DNA of 64,000 bases from Panagrolaimus kolymaensis (lineage: Eukaryota > Nematoda > Chromadorea > Rhabditida > Panagrolaimidae), in contig JAJQJQ010000022.1 in the NCBI GenBank assembly GCA_028622995.1, positions 1,736,001-1,800,000 on the forward strand, written 5' to 3'. Every line of letters starts with the position of its first letter. Positions within the stretch are counted from its first letter, which is position 1. The notes beneath the pieces were generated by a model. That model did not search any database. It had not been told where the DNA came from and worked only from the letters and a program-made list of their open reading frames with translations. Position numbers and translations under genes: made by a program. Shown piece by piece: positions 1 through 10,753 of this stretch.

Positions 1-895
1 TATTTTGAATTTTTCCAGGACGTCGAACTTGCTTTCTTTTAGGTCCTAATGATCCATGAATAAGACGTTTAGGAGCTTGATCTTTGATGATACTGAGGCC
101 ATGTTTTGCAAGATATTCATCAATTTTCTTTTCATCAAGATGATCAACATTGCTGGATCTCCATAAGCTTTTGAAGTCGTCATCCACAGTCATACCAACT
201 TCGGAATCGTTGTAAAAATAAGCTTTGTCTTTCTTTTTGTTTACCTAAAATAATAACCTTGAAGTTGAAATTGTGAAGGTATAACTTACTTGACATGGAA
301 TAATAATACACTCAGGACCAACTTTTTCCATTTTCTCATCAGCTCTACCAAAACATTCATTTAACTCGCTCAATAAAATAGCACCTTTACCACCATCATA
401 GTTTCGTTTCAATTGTTTTATAATATCATCATCAGTCTTCATTTTATACGGTGGCTTGAATCGAAATTTTCCATGTTCGTCGAATTGTAACTTTGGATTT
501 TCAGGAAGCTTTTCAATTAACCATTGTTCAGTTTTCTTTCCCACAGTCAATTTCATTTCTTCCAAGCATTCATTCAATGTTAAAGACCATCCTATATTCT
601 CAAGATGTCGCTTCTTCATAAAATCCACAATTTTAGCCATCATACCAAAGAGTGATGAATTTGCTGCACCTGTATATGGATCAACTTTGCCAGTAGTTGC
701 ATCAAAATTTGGTAAAGATTTCATATGACGTAGTTCATCTTGAGGTTTTGGAGCTGATGGTTTTTTCTTTTGCTTTCTTTCACCAGTTGAAGCAACATTT
801 GAAGCACTTGCAGCAGAGAATTTTGGTGCATTGTTAATATTTCGAGCAGTTGCTTTTAAAAATTCTTCACGTTGACGAACCAAATTTTTATCCAT
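1..895 (-). CDS. GTF2E2: General transcription factor TFIIE, beta subunit (C-terminus outside window)
   Basis: This is the small subunit of TFIIE. It joins the RNA polymerase II preinitiation complex, recruits TFIIH and binds single-stranded promoter DNA at the melting region. Two exons are visible, 290-895 and 1-244, separated by a 45-base GT-AG intron joined in phase 0. The start at 895 gives MDKNLVRQREEF, matching the start of animal TFIIE-beta. After a Lys/Ser-rich linker (about residues 30-60) comes the first winged helix from about residue 82 (LFGMMAKIVDFMKKRH), then a second from about 160 (DDDIIKQLKRNYDGGKGAIL). Exon 2 carries the conserved stretch YFYNDSEVGMTVDDDFKSLW and the DEKKIDEYL helix. 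About 283 residues are seen; the basic tail runs off the window. It is divergent from the gene at 1383. Identification is by family resemblance and is secure. Confidence 0.93.
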
Positions 896-1382
896 GATTG
901 TTGAAGATGCTAGAATATTTACAAAATATTTATAAAGTTTCTTTTTTGGTTGAAAAGTTAACAAAAGTTTAATAAGCAACAGCAAAATTATTAAAGCTTC
1001 TAACAATCTCAAACTTTGCAAACAAAAAATTGTTTTGAAACAAAAATCAAAGTAAGGCAAAAGCTTTGGCAATAGAAGACGTTTCACTAAAACTATGAGT
1101 GATGGAAGCGATTTATAAAATCAGTCAGTTAGGTTATTGAAGGAAGTGATTGCTTGCTTTCATAAGGACTTTGCTATCTCAACAATCATTTTTTATTTAT
1201 TATTTATTTATCCATTAGAAATATATTAAATAGTCGACCATTTTCGAACTAAAACTCTTTGCATATTTTCTTTAATTTTTTGTTCCTTTACCAATCGAGC
1301 TTTACTTATCTTGCAATTTCTCAGCTTGCTTCATTTATCTTTCAATCGAATTTTAAATTTTATAGTTTTATAACACCCAATA
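896..1382. promoter_or_regulatory. Shared divergent promoter region between TFIIE-beta and the 293-residue gene
   Basis: This 487-base interval separates two start codons that point away from each other, so it must hold both upstream regions. It is AT-rich, with T-runs just before 1383 that could serve as a trans-splice acceptor. I recognise no specific transcription-factor site. Confidence 0.4.
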
Positions 1383-2428
1383 ATGAGCGAACCAAATGAA
1401 AGCCAAGAATATGAGGAAGATATGGATGTTAATGATGAAGAATCCACAGAAGGGGAATATGATTATAACGACGATTATTATGACGATGAACATTTTGACG
1501 GATTTTTACAATCCAATGCTAGTAAGCAGCTTTTATTATAAAAGCTTTCTGTAATTTTATTTATCATTTTTATTTGCAGAAGTTGATACGGATCTTACTC
1601 ATGATCAAATAATGAATTACCTTCGAATTGGTATCGATGGAAAGCAAAGTGATGCACTTGCAACAGAACTTTGTACAATGGCGGCTGCTGGATTATCAGT
1701 AAGCTTTGGTTTATTGATAATTCTTTTGTAGCATTTTATTATTATAGAAGCAAATTGCTGAAGGCGTGGTTGAATTTGTATGTGAATGCCCACCATCAAA
1801 TGTTGAATTGGTTCAGCGATTTCAATCCGTTCAAGCTTTGATTAAAGTTTGGCATCAATTTAGTGAATTTGTTACAGCAGCTATCAATGATATCCTTCAT
1901 CCTGAAAAGCCTGTACTCAATCGCATTCCATCCCGAAATTTAGCTAATTTTATTAGAGTTCTTGTTGATGAAAATATTATTGACAAAGATGTACAGTTTC
2001 TTTGCTTTATATACAAATTCATTTAATAAGGTGACTAATTATTTTAGAAGCTTTTGATTGCAACTACCCGTGAAACAGCTCTTCCTGATCCTTATCTTGA
2101 ACGCCTTCATCAAGTTTTATACAATCATTATGGTTATGGAAATCCATTAAAAGCCTCATCCAAATCCATTCTCAGTAGTATTCTCCCATGGGGTCAACAA
2201 ACATCATCATCATCGAGTGTAACAAATGCAGCGTCAAATTCGACCCAACAAACAACTGATCTACCTCCTCCCATTAAAGAATCAACTGCCCCATCTATGG
2301 CACCTATCACCAATGTTTCACTGCCTAAACTGCCACCATCAACTAGTGCTTCGTCTGGTTTTGTTGATTCTTTCAAGAAATTTATCGGTGGCGGAGATAT
2401 TAAGAAAGATCCTCCTGCTTCCACTTGA
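1383..2428 (+). CDS. Unrecognised 293-residue protein with acidic N-terminus and Ser/Thr/Pro-rich tail
   Basis: Four exons (1383-1521, 1580-1698, 1748-1990, 2048-2428) join in frame with introns of 49-58 bases. I do not recognise the family. Residues 1-45 are strongly acidic with Tyr-Asp clusters (EYDYNDDYYDDEH). Residues about 48-210 are predicted helical with no membrane segment (for example ELVQRFQSVQALIKVWHQF). The last about 85 residues are low-complexity Ser/Thr/Pro/Gln ending in GFVDSFKKFIGGGDIKKD, so the C-terminus may be an amphipathic helix. No catalytic motif is evident. Two AATAAA signals follow at 2564 and 2602. The coding call is firm because all junctions keep frame; function is unknown, and it could be nematode-restricted. 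Confidence 0.8.
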
Positions 2429-2731
2429 TTTATTATTATTATTATTTCTTTACTCATGTATCAATTTTTCCCTGCCACATTGTTTATATGGGTATTATTT
2501 TATTTTTATTCTATCACATTTTTTTCAAACTTTTTATACAAATATACACATTATTTATATGCAAATAAAATTTTTATCAAATGTATCCATGTATATTTAC
2601 AAATAAAATATAATCTAAACCAGTAATTGTTTTTTTACAAAGTTTTTTTTGAGAAGGTTTTTTAAATGGGTTATTAGTAGTAGTAACAAGGGTGGATTAG
2701 AGGTAGCAATTATTAAAAAGAAAAATTCAAA
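2429..2731. other. Convergent 3' ends between the 293-residue gene and the PAX gene
   Basis: This short spacer lies between two stop codons on opposite strands. It holds the polyadenylation signals of the plus-strand gene (AATAAA at 2564-2569 and 2602-2607). No other feature is seen. Confidence 0.5.
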
Positions 2732-4126
2732 TTAGGAAGGACTTGAACAATCTGAAGCAGATGATAACATGGCAGAATTATAAGCTGAATCAGCAGAATA
2801 TGGACTTTGAGGGTGAAGATGTTCGGGATAAACTTCATAATTACCGTATCCTGCGCTAACCATTGGCTCTGATACACCTTCTTGAGCATTGGTGATTTCA
2901 TCTTTGGTATTTAATTTGGTTCGAATTATTCGATTTATTGAACTAACTGATGGCACATTATGTTGTTGACAAATTCCATCTGTGAGTAAACGATCTCGAA
3001 TTTCCCACGAATACATTGTTGGTCGATAATGTTTATAAATGGCTATTGCCGTTACAACTTGTGGTAAAGATTTTTTAGGTTTAGAACCTCCAATTTTTCC
3101 TGGTCTTATTGAACCTGTATCTCGATATCTGAAAGGAAAACCATCACTAAAAGATTTTTTCTTTGAATTCAATTCTATGATTTAAGCTTGGGACTTCAAT
3201 GAATTATATTTCCCAAAAATTTTTAGATTGTTAATCAAAACTTGCAGTTATAATAAATCCTAATAATAAAAAAACCTGTTTATGATGTGAGGAGAAAGCC
3301 GACCCCAAAGAAGGAGAAATGAAAAGAATGAAAGTCTCTTTCTTTTAGAAATGAACCGGATTTCTTTGTGGATAAAATTCAAAACAACATGCATTTCTAA
3401 TGCTTTTAGATAGATAGATGTTTTTCATCATTCGGCCAAATAGGGGATCAAAAAAGAAAAATGGGATATTGCGCAATTTGATAAACCAAATAAAAAGAAA
3501 ATAACAAAACTGGATTTCTAAGGTAGCAAAAAAAGGAAAACTAACTTTGACAAAATTTTTGAAACGCACCCATGAGATACGCGGAGCTCTCGAGAGATCT
3601 GGCATGGTTTAACTCCAGAATTTGCGAGTTCAATTATTTTTTCTCGAAGATGTGAAGGTAATGGACGACCATTAGCATAAACACCTCCAAGTTGATTTTT
3701 GCCTACTCTTGCTGAAAGTTTATGTTTGGTTTATAAGAAAATAGATAATAAAGACTCACTTTGTCTCTCATCATCACTGCAAGCTGTATCAGAGCTTTGA
3801 GAAGTTCCCCATTCGCCATCTGAAGCCGCGATCACTTTTCCATTCACCTCACTAGTGGGTAATGCTTCAAAAGAAGGGGTATCAAAATGATGGTCAAAGC
3901 CTGATCGAGGCAATTCAGGTGCTTCAAATGCAACTACTGTTTCTAAAGGCTTTTCACAAAAAGTATTATCAATCGACTAAAAAAAATCTCCATTCAAATC
4001 ACTAAAATCTTAATTCTACAGTAAACTAACTTTTAACCATTCTTCAAATTTTTGTTCAAAATCATTTTCCATTGTTTCTAAAGCATTTTCAAAATTAAAT
4101 AATTCCACACTATTATTTGATGCCAT
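2732..4126 (-). CDS. Paired-domain (PAX family) transcription factor without homeodomain
   Basis: This is a nuclear DNA-binding regulator. Four exons (4031-4126, 3760-3976, 3546-3711, 2732-3128) join in frame to give 291 residues. The first about 105 residues are acidic and Ser/Thr-rich. The paired domain then runs from [19 protein letters not shown] through [13 protein letters not shown], a Gly-Ser-rich linker ([16 protein letters not shown]) and the RED subdomain ([29 protein letters not shown]). Recognition-helix residues are of the [12 protein letters not shown] type found in Pax1/2/3 groups rather than the LQVSNGC type of Pax4/6. The C-terminus is only about 55 residues, rich in Ser, Tyr and Pro, with no homeodomain. 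The intron inside the paired domain, between KIL and YRDTG, is 417 bases. PAX membership is certain; the subfamily (2/5/8 versus 3/7 or a nematode-specific group) is not resolved. Confidence 0.9.
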
Positions 4127-4822
4127 AGTAGAAGATGATCCTTCAGCCAACGACCACATTTCTCACACCTTCCTTCGATAAGGATTATAAACTCAATTTT
4201 CTTTTTAGTCCCAAAAATGGACACTTTCCAAAACAACAAGGAGAAAGTAGGGTATGAATCAACGATTGCGTAAAATAGCCTTGTTTTCCTCTCTGTCATC
4301 GTTTCCCTTTTTTCCTTTCATACAAAAAGATCTGCCCCCGGAAAATAAGAAGATGAGAAGTAAAAAAGTTGTCTGCCCTCCGGGCGTCCGAAGCACAACT
4401 AGTTGCTTCTGTTATTACATACAACAATGTTTGTCATCAGCTCCTTCCTTCTACAGCTACTGCTTGTGTTGATTATGACTTTGTATATCCCTTTCTTCTT
4501 CTTTCACCATTTTTTTGAATTATGTAATAAACGTGAAAAAAGAAAGTTGTTGAATAATAACAAATACTGCCTGCTCCAAATTGGATAAAAAGGAAGAAGA
4601 TGAAGAAAAAAATGAAAACGACAACAGCGACCAATAACACCCGCGGATGAAAAATATTCTTCTGATTTTTGTTTTCTTTTTTCGGACATAATTATTTTTG
4701 AAGAAGATATGAGCATAAATGTTACGATTACGCAATAATGAAAAAAATGATATTTAAAAAAAATTAAAACTCAATGCATTGTTTTTTTTTTGTTTTGTTA
4801 TAATCTAGAAGAATATTTATCG
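4127..4822. other. Intergenic, likely upstream region of the PAX gene
   Basis: This AT-rich region of about 700 bases has no coding stretch I can support. Short reading frames here are low-complexity Phe/Lys and look like chance. It probably includes the PAX promoter. Confidence 0.4.
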
Positions 4823-4830
4823 TTTAGAAG

Positions 4831-5365
4831 CAGGGCTGCTCGATCTTGCCTTTTAGCCGATCCGAACTTCCGAACATCCGAACATCCGAACATTCAAAAA
4901 TCGTCAAAAATCCGATCATCCGATCCGAACATCCGAACATGTTCAAAAAACCCTTTGAAAACAGCAAATTCTAACATTTTTCGTCTAAAAATGGCTTTAT
5001 TGAACCATTTTATTAATAAACCTTTTTTTCTTAATAAAATTTTTTAAGTGAAGAAGAAAAATTAATTTTTAAAAATTTTCTCGAATAGCAAGATTCGATG
5101 TCTCCAAATCTTATTTTAGTTAAAACTAGCTTTAAAAAGGTTATGCTAACAAAAATATATTATAAAATCGATCAAAATAATAAAATTTAGAAAAAAATAA
5201 TGATTTTTGCTGGTTTTAAAATAATTTTGTCAAGATTTTACGCTTATTTATATGTTCGGATGTTCGGACAAAAATCCGATCATCCGATCCGATCCAAAAT
5301 GTTCGTCAAAATGGCTGAAAATCCGAACATTCGAACTCCGAACCTCGATCGATCGAGCAGCCCTG
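4831..5365. mobile_element. hAT-type MITE with terminal inverted repeats and 8-bp target-site duplication
   Basis: The element starts CAGGGCTGCTCGATC and ends with its exact reverse complement GATCGAGCAGCCCTG, a perfect 15-bp terminal inverted repeat beginning CAGGG as in many hAT elements. It is flanked on both sides by TTTAGAAG (4823-4830 and 5366-5373), an 8-bp direct duplication, the length hAT transposases make. It is 535 bp long, with no transposase and an AT-rich centre. Both ends carry clusters of CCGAACAT and CCGATC subterminal repeats, which may be transposase-binding sites. The perfect duplication suggests a fairly recent insertion. A transposase elsewhere in the genome must have moved it. 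Confidence 0.9.
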
Positions 5366-5373
5366 TTTAGAAG

Positions 5374-5868
5374 AGACTTCAAAAATAAACGCCTCGATGA
5401 ATTAAGAAATTTTTAATACCTTTGAAACTTTTATATATTCCTGGTTTCCACACAATAAGCAAAGTCTTTCTTAATAGGTGCAAACTACAGCTTTTGCTGG
5501 GTCGCTCGAGCAAGCCAAATGCTACGCCTAATTCTAACTTTTATCTCTTATTGTTTATTAATAGATAAAAATTTGTTTTCGCCCAACGTCTTTGCTCTAA
5601 CCTATTATCTCCAAACTTTGCCTCAAAGTATTACTTTAGCCTTATCCAAAACGAAATAATAGCAAAAAAAAGTTTGGAAAGAATTAAAATAATGGAAGGT
5701 AAAAAAATAGTCGAATAATAATTTTCGTATACTTTTGTCATCATTATCCATAAATACAGAATTGTTTAGAGAGCAACGAATTTGGTTATAGGTTTGTGAT
5801 ATCAGTGCAATAAAAAATTAATTTATACTTCAACAAAAAAGTTTTTACAAAAAAATTTCAACTGAATT
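5374..5868. other. Intergenic, upstream of F-box-like gene
   Basis: This stretch of about 500 bases between the MITE and the start at 5869 is AT-rich. I see no gene or RNA in it. Confidence 0.35.
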
Positions 5869-6898
5869 ATGCCATTGGAAGATGCTCATTTATTTCACCA
5901 TGATTTAGTGATTAAATGCCGAAATCCTTCAATTAATTGTCACTTTTCTTCTCAAAATGATATTCAACAACGATTTTCATTACCCAAGGATGTGATGGGA
6001 TATATTATCAAAAATCCAAAATTGACTCCAAAAATTTATTTCAAAATTTATTCTTTGTGTAAATATTTTTATATCAAACTTAAAATTATTCCTTGCTCCT
6101 TTTTGAGTATTTTTCTTCACAACTTTGTATGTTGTTATCAAAACAAATTCATTGAAATATCTAAGAATGTTATGCTTTCATCCGATTTCACATTATTAGT
6201 AAATGATGAATTGATAAATTATAGATGTTTTGAACCGTTTATCGCACCTTTAATTAACAAAATAATCATCAAAACTAGGTGCATTAGTTTACGTTCGATG
6301 ACTTTGAGCTTGGAAGAATTATCAAAACTATCACAAGATATTGAAATGTTAGAATTGTTCAGGTGCAAAATAGAATATCCCAATGGGATCCCAATTCCAT
6401 TTGAAGAAATAATCAAATATGTTCCAGATGTTATTGGTTTTGCATTGTAAGGATTTTTAAAAAATGTATGAAAGTTATAATAGAGTTTTAGTGAACCACC
6501 ATCAATGGATTATTACACATCCCAAACAGCACAAAACCTTGCAAAGATGGAAAGGATTAAAAAGTTGAAACGATTTGAACTGTTCGATGTACCATTCACT
6601 TTTGATGCCAAAGATTTTGTAACATTTTTAAATGTAAGTTGAATTTATTATGATGAGTTATCCGTCATTTATTTGAGAAACAGAAGAAGCTATTTTAATA
6701 AACGGTTTGAAAAACAAAAATTTTAGTTCATTCTTTACTATTCCTAATACTAATTTTTAGAAAAACACTAACGAAAATGAAGAGAAAATTATTTCCATCT
6801 TTTTGGATACGCGGTTGAATCCTAAAATTCATGATAATTTTACAAATTTTGTGAGAAAAAATGTTAAGAATGCAACTGTGGCTAGTTGGGGCGATTAA
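5869..6898 (+). CDS. F-box-like protein of a nematode-expanded family
   Basis: Three exons (5869-6446, 6492-6633, 6761-6898) join in frame to give 285 residues. An F-box-like helical module lies at about residues 35-65 (FSLPKDVMGYIIKNP, then KIYSLCKYFYIK). It is followed by a region resembling the variable substrate-recognition half of such nematode proteins, with leucine-rich patches (LSLEELSKLSQDIEMLELF). If the module is a true F-box, the protein would link SKP1-CUL1 ubiquitin ligase to a target; this is inference. The chimeric gene at 45551 carries the same module and has an intron at the equivalent place (after FVTFLN here, after FSTFLM there), so the two are paralogous. The middle intron is 127 bases. 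No substrate can be predicted. Confidence 0.72.
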
Positions 6899-7553
6899 AG
6901 ATTATCTTCAAAATTATTGTTGATACAATATTTCAACTTTTTATGTAAATATATTAACAATCAAAATGGATGTTAGAAAAAAGGTACATATTTATGGCAA
7001 TTTTTAAAATGATTTTATAATAAAAATACAAAAAATAACTATACAAGTTTTTAAATTACACTCAAAGTTTTTGTCAAAAAAAAGTTATAAAAAAAATCTT
7101 CGCTATTTGTAAAAAGATAAGATTTCTTGATTGCTTTGTTGCAAAATGGGAACACTTTTTGTCATTTTGTTACCTATCTCTATCGATACTACCTTTGGCT
7201 TGAGGTTTATTAGTTAGTGTGCAGCACAGTAAGCTACTTTCTCACATATTTCACGAACAATGAAACAACCACAACTAAATATAGGTGATGGGGAGATTGA
7301 ATTTCCCTTAAAACAATTTACTCTTAAATATAGCCATGGATTTTCCAAAGCTACAGTCAATCTTATGAGTGGATGGCCCAAAAAAAAAAACAAAAAAAAA
7401 ACAGAATAAAAGTAAAAAGCAATAAATAAGTTCAAGCGATTACAATGATACGAAAACAGCAGACTGCCTTGGAGTTAACTGTTAGCTCCTAGCAATAGCA
7501 GAGAAATATTAATCAAATGGCATTTTGTTTTACAATTTCCAAGTCATTTATAT
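6899..7553. other. Intergenic with one small unassigned open frame
   Basis: Nothing here is firmly supported. A 48-codon open frame on + at 7260-7406 starts MKQPQLNIGDGEIEFPLKQF, has non-repetitive composition at first, and ends in a poly-Lys stretch encoded by A-runs. It could be a small gene, a relic or chance. Confidence 0.3.
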
Positions 7554-8228
7554 CTAATAATAGAAAAAGCTTAATGTGAACACACGAATCCTGCAAGAAT
7601 TACAACGATAATTTCCATCTTTTTGATGAGCCATGTAATAGCATAAACTTGAATCATTTGAATCAAAAACGACCAACTTTGGTAAAACATTTTGTCCAAT
7701 TTGTTCAATTAGAAATTGTCCAGGTAATAGGATTTGCTTTTGTTCTTTTGAATCAGAATGGTGTTGTAGCATTGAGTAAGAAGGTATCATTGAATTTGAG
7801 CGAAATCCCTTTGAAGCTGCAGCAGGTTTCGAATCAGAATGATGTTGTCGCATTGAGTTAGAAGTTATCATTGAATTTGATCGAATTTTCTTTGAAGCTG
7901 CAGGAAATTTTGAATCAGGTTTGATATATTCATCAATTTGACCAGTTTCAGTAGAATTTCCATCACCTTGGGAAATCACTTCTACCTTTTCTGGAACTAT
8001 TTTAGTTTTTTCATGCCTAAAAGATAGTAAAAAATAAAAGAAAGATTTTGTTAACAAAAATAAAACTCACGAATTCGTGCCTGGTTGATTTGTAAAATAA
8101 TAATCCGGAACTTGCTCTATCTTCTTGTAATATTCATAAATTGATTCACTTGATGGTGTTGTAACATTCGTTTGATTTTTACGTTCTTTAATTTTTTTCT
8201 GAATTCTTTGAAGGTAGAGATGCCATTT
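7554..8228 (-). CDS. Uncharacterised Ser-rich protein, 5' end unresolved (possible relic)
   Basis: Two exons are visible, 8071-8228 and 7554-8016, joined in frame across a 54-base intron, giving at least 206 residues. No start codon fits the open frame: an ATG at 8226 is one base out of frame, across an A7 run. Residues in the middle form an imperfect tandem repeat of about 27 residues (SKKIRSNSMITSNSMRQHHSD and SKGFRSNSMIPSYSMLQHHSD). The C-terminus has a short Cys/His-like patch (CYYMAHQKDGNYRCNSC) that weakly recalls the start of a FLYWCH-type zinc finger, cut short by the stop. I do not recognise the gene. It may be a truncated or decayed copy of a larger one, or have an upstream exon I could not find. 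Confidence 0.4.
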
Positions 8229-9135
8229 CTTTTAAAACAGACTTTACCACGCTTTGAAATCAGCAAAAAATAAACAATAATCGAAAGATTCGCAGATTAA
8301 TTTTTAAAAAGATTGTTGAAAACGCAGCGAAGAAGCAAAAAGTTTAGGCAAAATTTCAGCTGGGTAGTACAGTTAAATTCCAGATAATACCCAGTTGAGC
8401 TTCACTGAAAGCATGAGAAAGAAAAAAACTTAAAAATTTTGAAAAATTATTGGATATCGCGTGAAATTTCACCGTATTGCTGATCTGAAATTTTGTGAAA
8501 TTTTGAACCAAGCACAGTCAACGTCGGTATTGAGGCTGTTTTAAATCCATACCATCATCTTTTTTATGATGATTTGAAGAATTGGTTAAAAATGGTTGCG
8601 CGTTAAAAAGTTGGAATAAAATTTTAATTTTTAAAATGGGTATTTCGTTATCATTGTTTCATCTGTGCTTTGAATGGTTCATTTTTTACTTTAATCATTT
8701 TGAGAAACTTTTGGGTATAAAAGCGTTTGATGGGGTTGATATAAAAACGATTCCAAACATAAATGTAGCTGTATTTGTTTTGGAAAATTTATATCATATA
8801 TTGAGGGTATAAAACTTGTATCCATAGGTTCTTGTTTATTCTTTTCTTCTTAGGGACTTCTGATTTTATTTATTTACTTCTTGGAACTTCGAATTTCATC
8901 GGTTTTGATTGCTGTACAAAGAAAACAAATTTATCATTCCCCTCATTATGTTAATAAAAATATATGAAAGACATGAAAAAAGAAAAAAGAAGTATATAAT
9001 CAATCTCAACGGTGCATGCCATATAGCATGAAATATATTGTGATATGCTTTATTTTAATAGCGTTAAGTAAATATGTTATATTTGCTCTTTATTGTCAAA
9101 TTGGTGGTATTTAAAAACTCTTTACAAAAATATTT
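8229..9135. other. Intergenic, no supported gene
   Basis: About 900 AT-rich bases. A 76-codon open frame on + at 8582 is Phe/Leu/Ile-rich, has no partner exon and is not supported as a gene. Confidence 0.35.
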
Positions 9136-10401
9136 TTAAAGGTTTTTTATTAGGCTTTCTAATGCAATATTTTTTTGACGAACAGATGAAAAATGTCCGA
9201 TATGTACAAAATAATTAAAATCTGTTGCTTTTCCCGTAAATGGTGACTCGTCTAAAATGTGATCCTTTGCATGTCCTTTAGAAATAGGTTGATTTTTAAG
9301 AATTGAAAGCATGGAAGGAATTGAGGCTGAACGAAAAAAAACTCCTGGAGTACAGCATGATTCTGGCGGTATTATGTAAGATGATGACGTGACATGAAAT
9401 CGAAAATCAGCAAAAATCTAACCAAAAGAAAAATTAAAACTTTAAAAAACTTCGAAGAAAAATGTTAGGGCTTTTATACTCATGTAAGCTTGAAATAAAC
9501 TTCACAAAACTAAAACTTACTTCGCAATATAAACTTCGCTGAATTGAAATATATGCAACGAAAGCAATAATGAAAATGAGAATAAAAGAGAATCTCCGAA
9601 ACACAATAAAGCATACTGTAGCTCCAATTGCAATAGCAAAAGAAATCGCTTGAAACAAAAATGGAATTCTACGAAGTCGCCATGGATGAAAAAGTTTTAC
9701 ATAATCAATATGTTTATATTTTTCTGATAACAATTGAGACATAATGGATTCCATTAATGTTCCCAAATATGGTATTGGTAAAGCATCATCTTCAATAAGC
9801 AAAACAAAATCAGCTTTGACGCCGCTGCTTTTATGAACCGCTTCCAAACAATTCCAATAATCTTCTGCTTCTTTTCGAATTCTTCCATCATCGTTATTTA
9901 AACTATAATCAATCATTCTGTCTTGGTTGATAGAATGAATGGGAAGTTTATCAACAAATTTTTTAAGTTCATCAAAGATCTTTGGTTCAACATTGCAAAT
10001 TGAAATCATTGGAATTTTATCCCAATTTTGAAGTTGCTGAAGCAAATATGCAACTGATTGAATCAAATATCCATTCTTTCTATCTGCAGCTACTATGGAT
10101 ATTGATAAATTTAAATTTTCTTTAGTCTAAAATCTTTATGTTTATTAATGCCATTGAAATCATAACAAACTTTTAAAATATTCCAATCAAATTTATTCAA
10201 AATTTCATCAGCAAATTTAATTCGTTTATCATTATTTTCATCTTCACTTCCTTCCTCCAAGATAGGAAAATATAATGACTCTGAATTGTATGAAGGAATA
10301 TTATGTCGAAGAAGATAAATAAATATGAATACTCCCAAACAGCTTAATATTAGTTTAACAATATCAGAACCATATTTTTTTAATGGAAAAGTTATAAACA
10401 T
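9136..10401 (-). CDS. PGAP4: Post-GPI-attachment GalNAc transferase PGAP4 (TMEM246)
   Basis: PGAP4 is a Golgi glycosyltransferase that adds the N-acetylgalactosamine side branch to GPI anchors. Three exons (10171-10401, 9521-10126, 9136-9417) join in frame to give 372 residues, close to the roughly 400 of the vertebrate enzyme. The architecture matches the unusual PGAP4 fold: an N-terminal membrane anchor (about residues 14-31), a GT-A-like catalytic region beginning LSISIVAADR with the metal-site motif IEDDA at about 188-192, then a pair of membrane helices inserted in the catalytic domain (about 233-253 and 257-273). The last exon carries CCTPGVFF and GKATDFN, which complete the domain. The first intron (10127-10170) is only 44 bases; ignoring it would leave the two parts in different frames. 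It is divergent from MRPL47. Confidence 0.88.
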
Positions 10402-10753
10402 TTGTCTCTTGGAATTCAGTATTTACAAAGTTGATATGGAAGATAAATTCTAAGTTTTAAAAAATAGTATTACGAGTCAAAGCAAAAGTTTGATGGAAGT
10501 GTTAACAAAGCATAAAAACAATGTTCCACTTTCAGTAACGATCAAAAAAAATTTATTTTATGCTATCATTGTCCAAAACAAACAACACCATTGCCTCCTT
10601 CTTCAATAAAGTCGCCATTAAACATAAAAAAGCAAACAGCTGTTGAGCAAATTTTTTTTCTTACAGAGAAAACTTTTTTTTTCATCAACTTTTTTCATTT
10701 CTAAAAGTTTTAGTTTCTGTAAACTTTCAGCTTTTCACTACCAAAAACAAGAA
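10402..10753. promoter_or_regulatory. Bidirectional promoter region between PGAP4 and MRPL47
   Basis: The 352 bases between divergent start codons must supply both promoters. T-rich stretches precede both starts. No defined motif is recognised. Confidence 0.4.

Noticed and set aside
4790..5047. 85-codon open frame on + rich in repeated Arg-Thr-Ser-Glu-His-Pro
   Set aside because: It lies across the left end of the MITE; the peptide pattern is a by-product of the CCGAACAT DNA repeats.
9000..9015. 16-base match TAATCAATCTCAACGG shared with 19691-19706
   Set aside because: Flanks share nothing, and a match of this length is expected by chance several times in 64 kb of AT-rich DNA.
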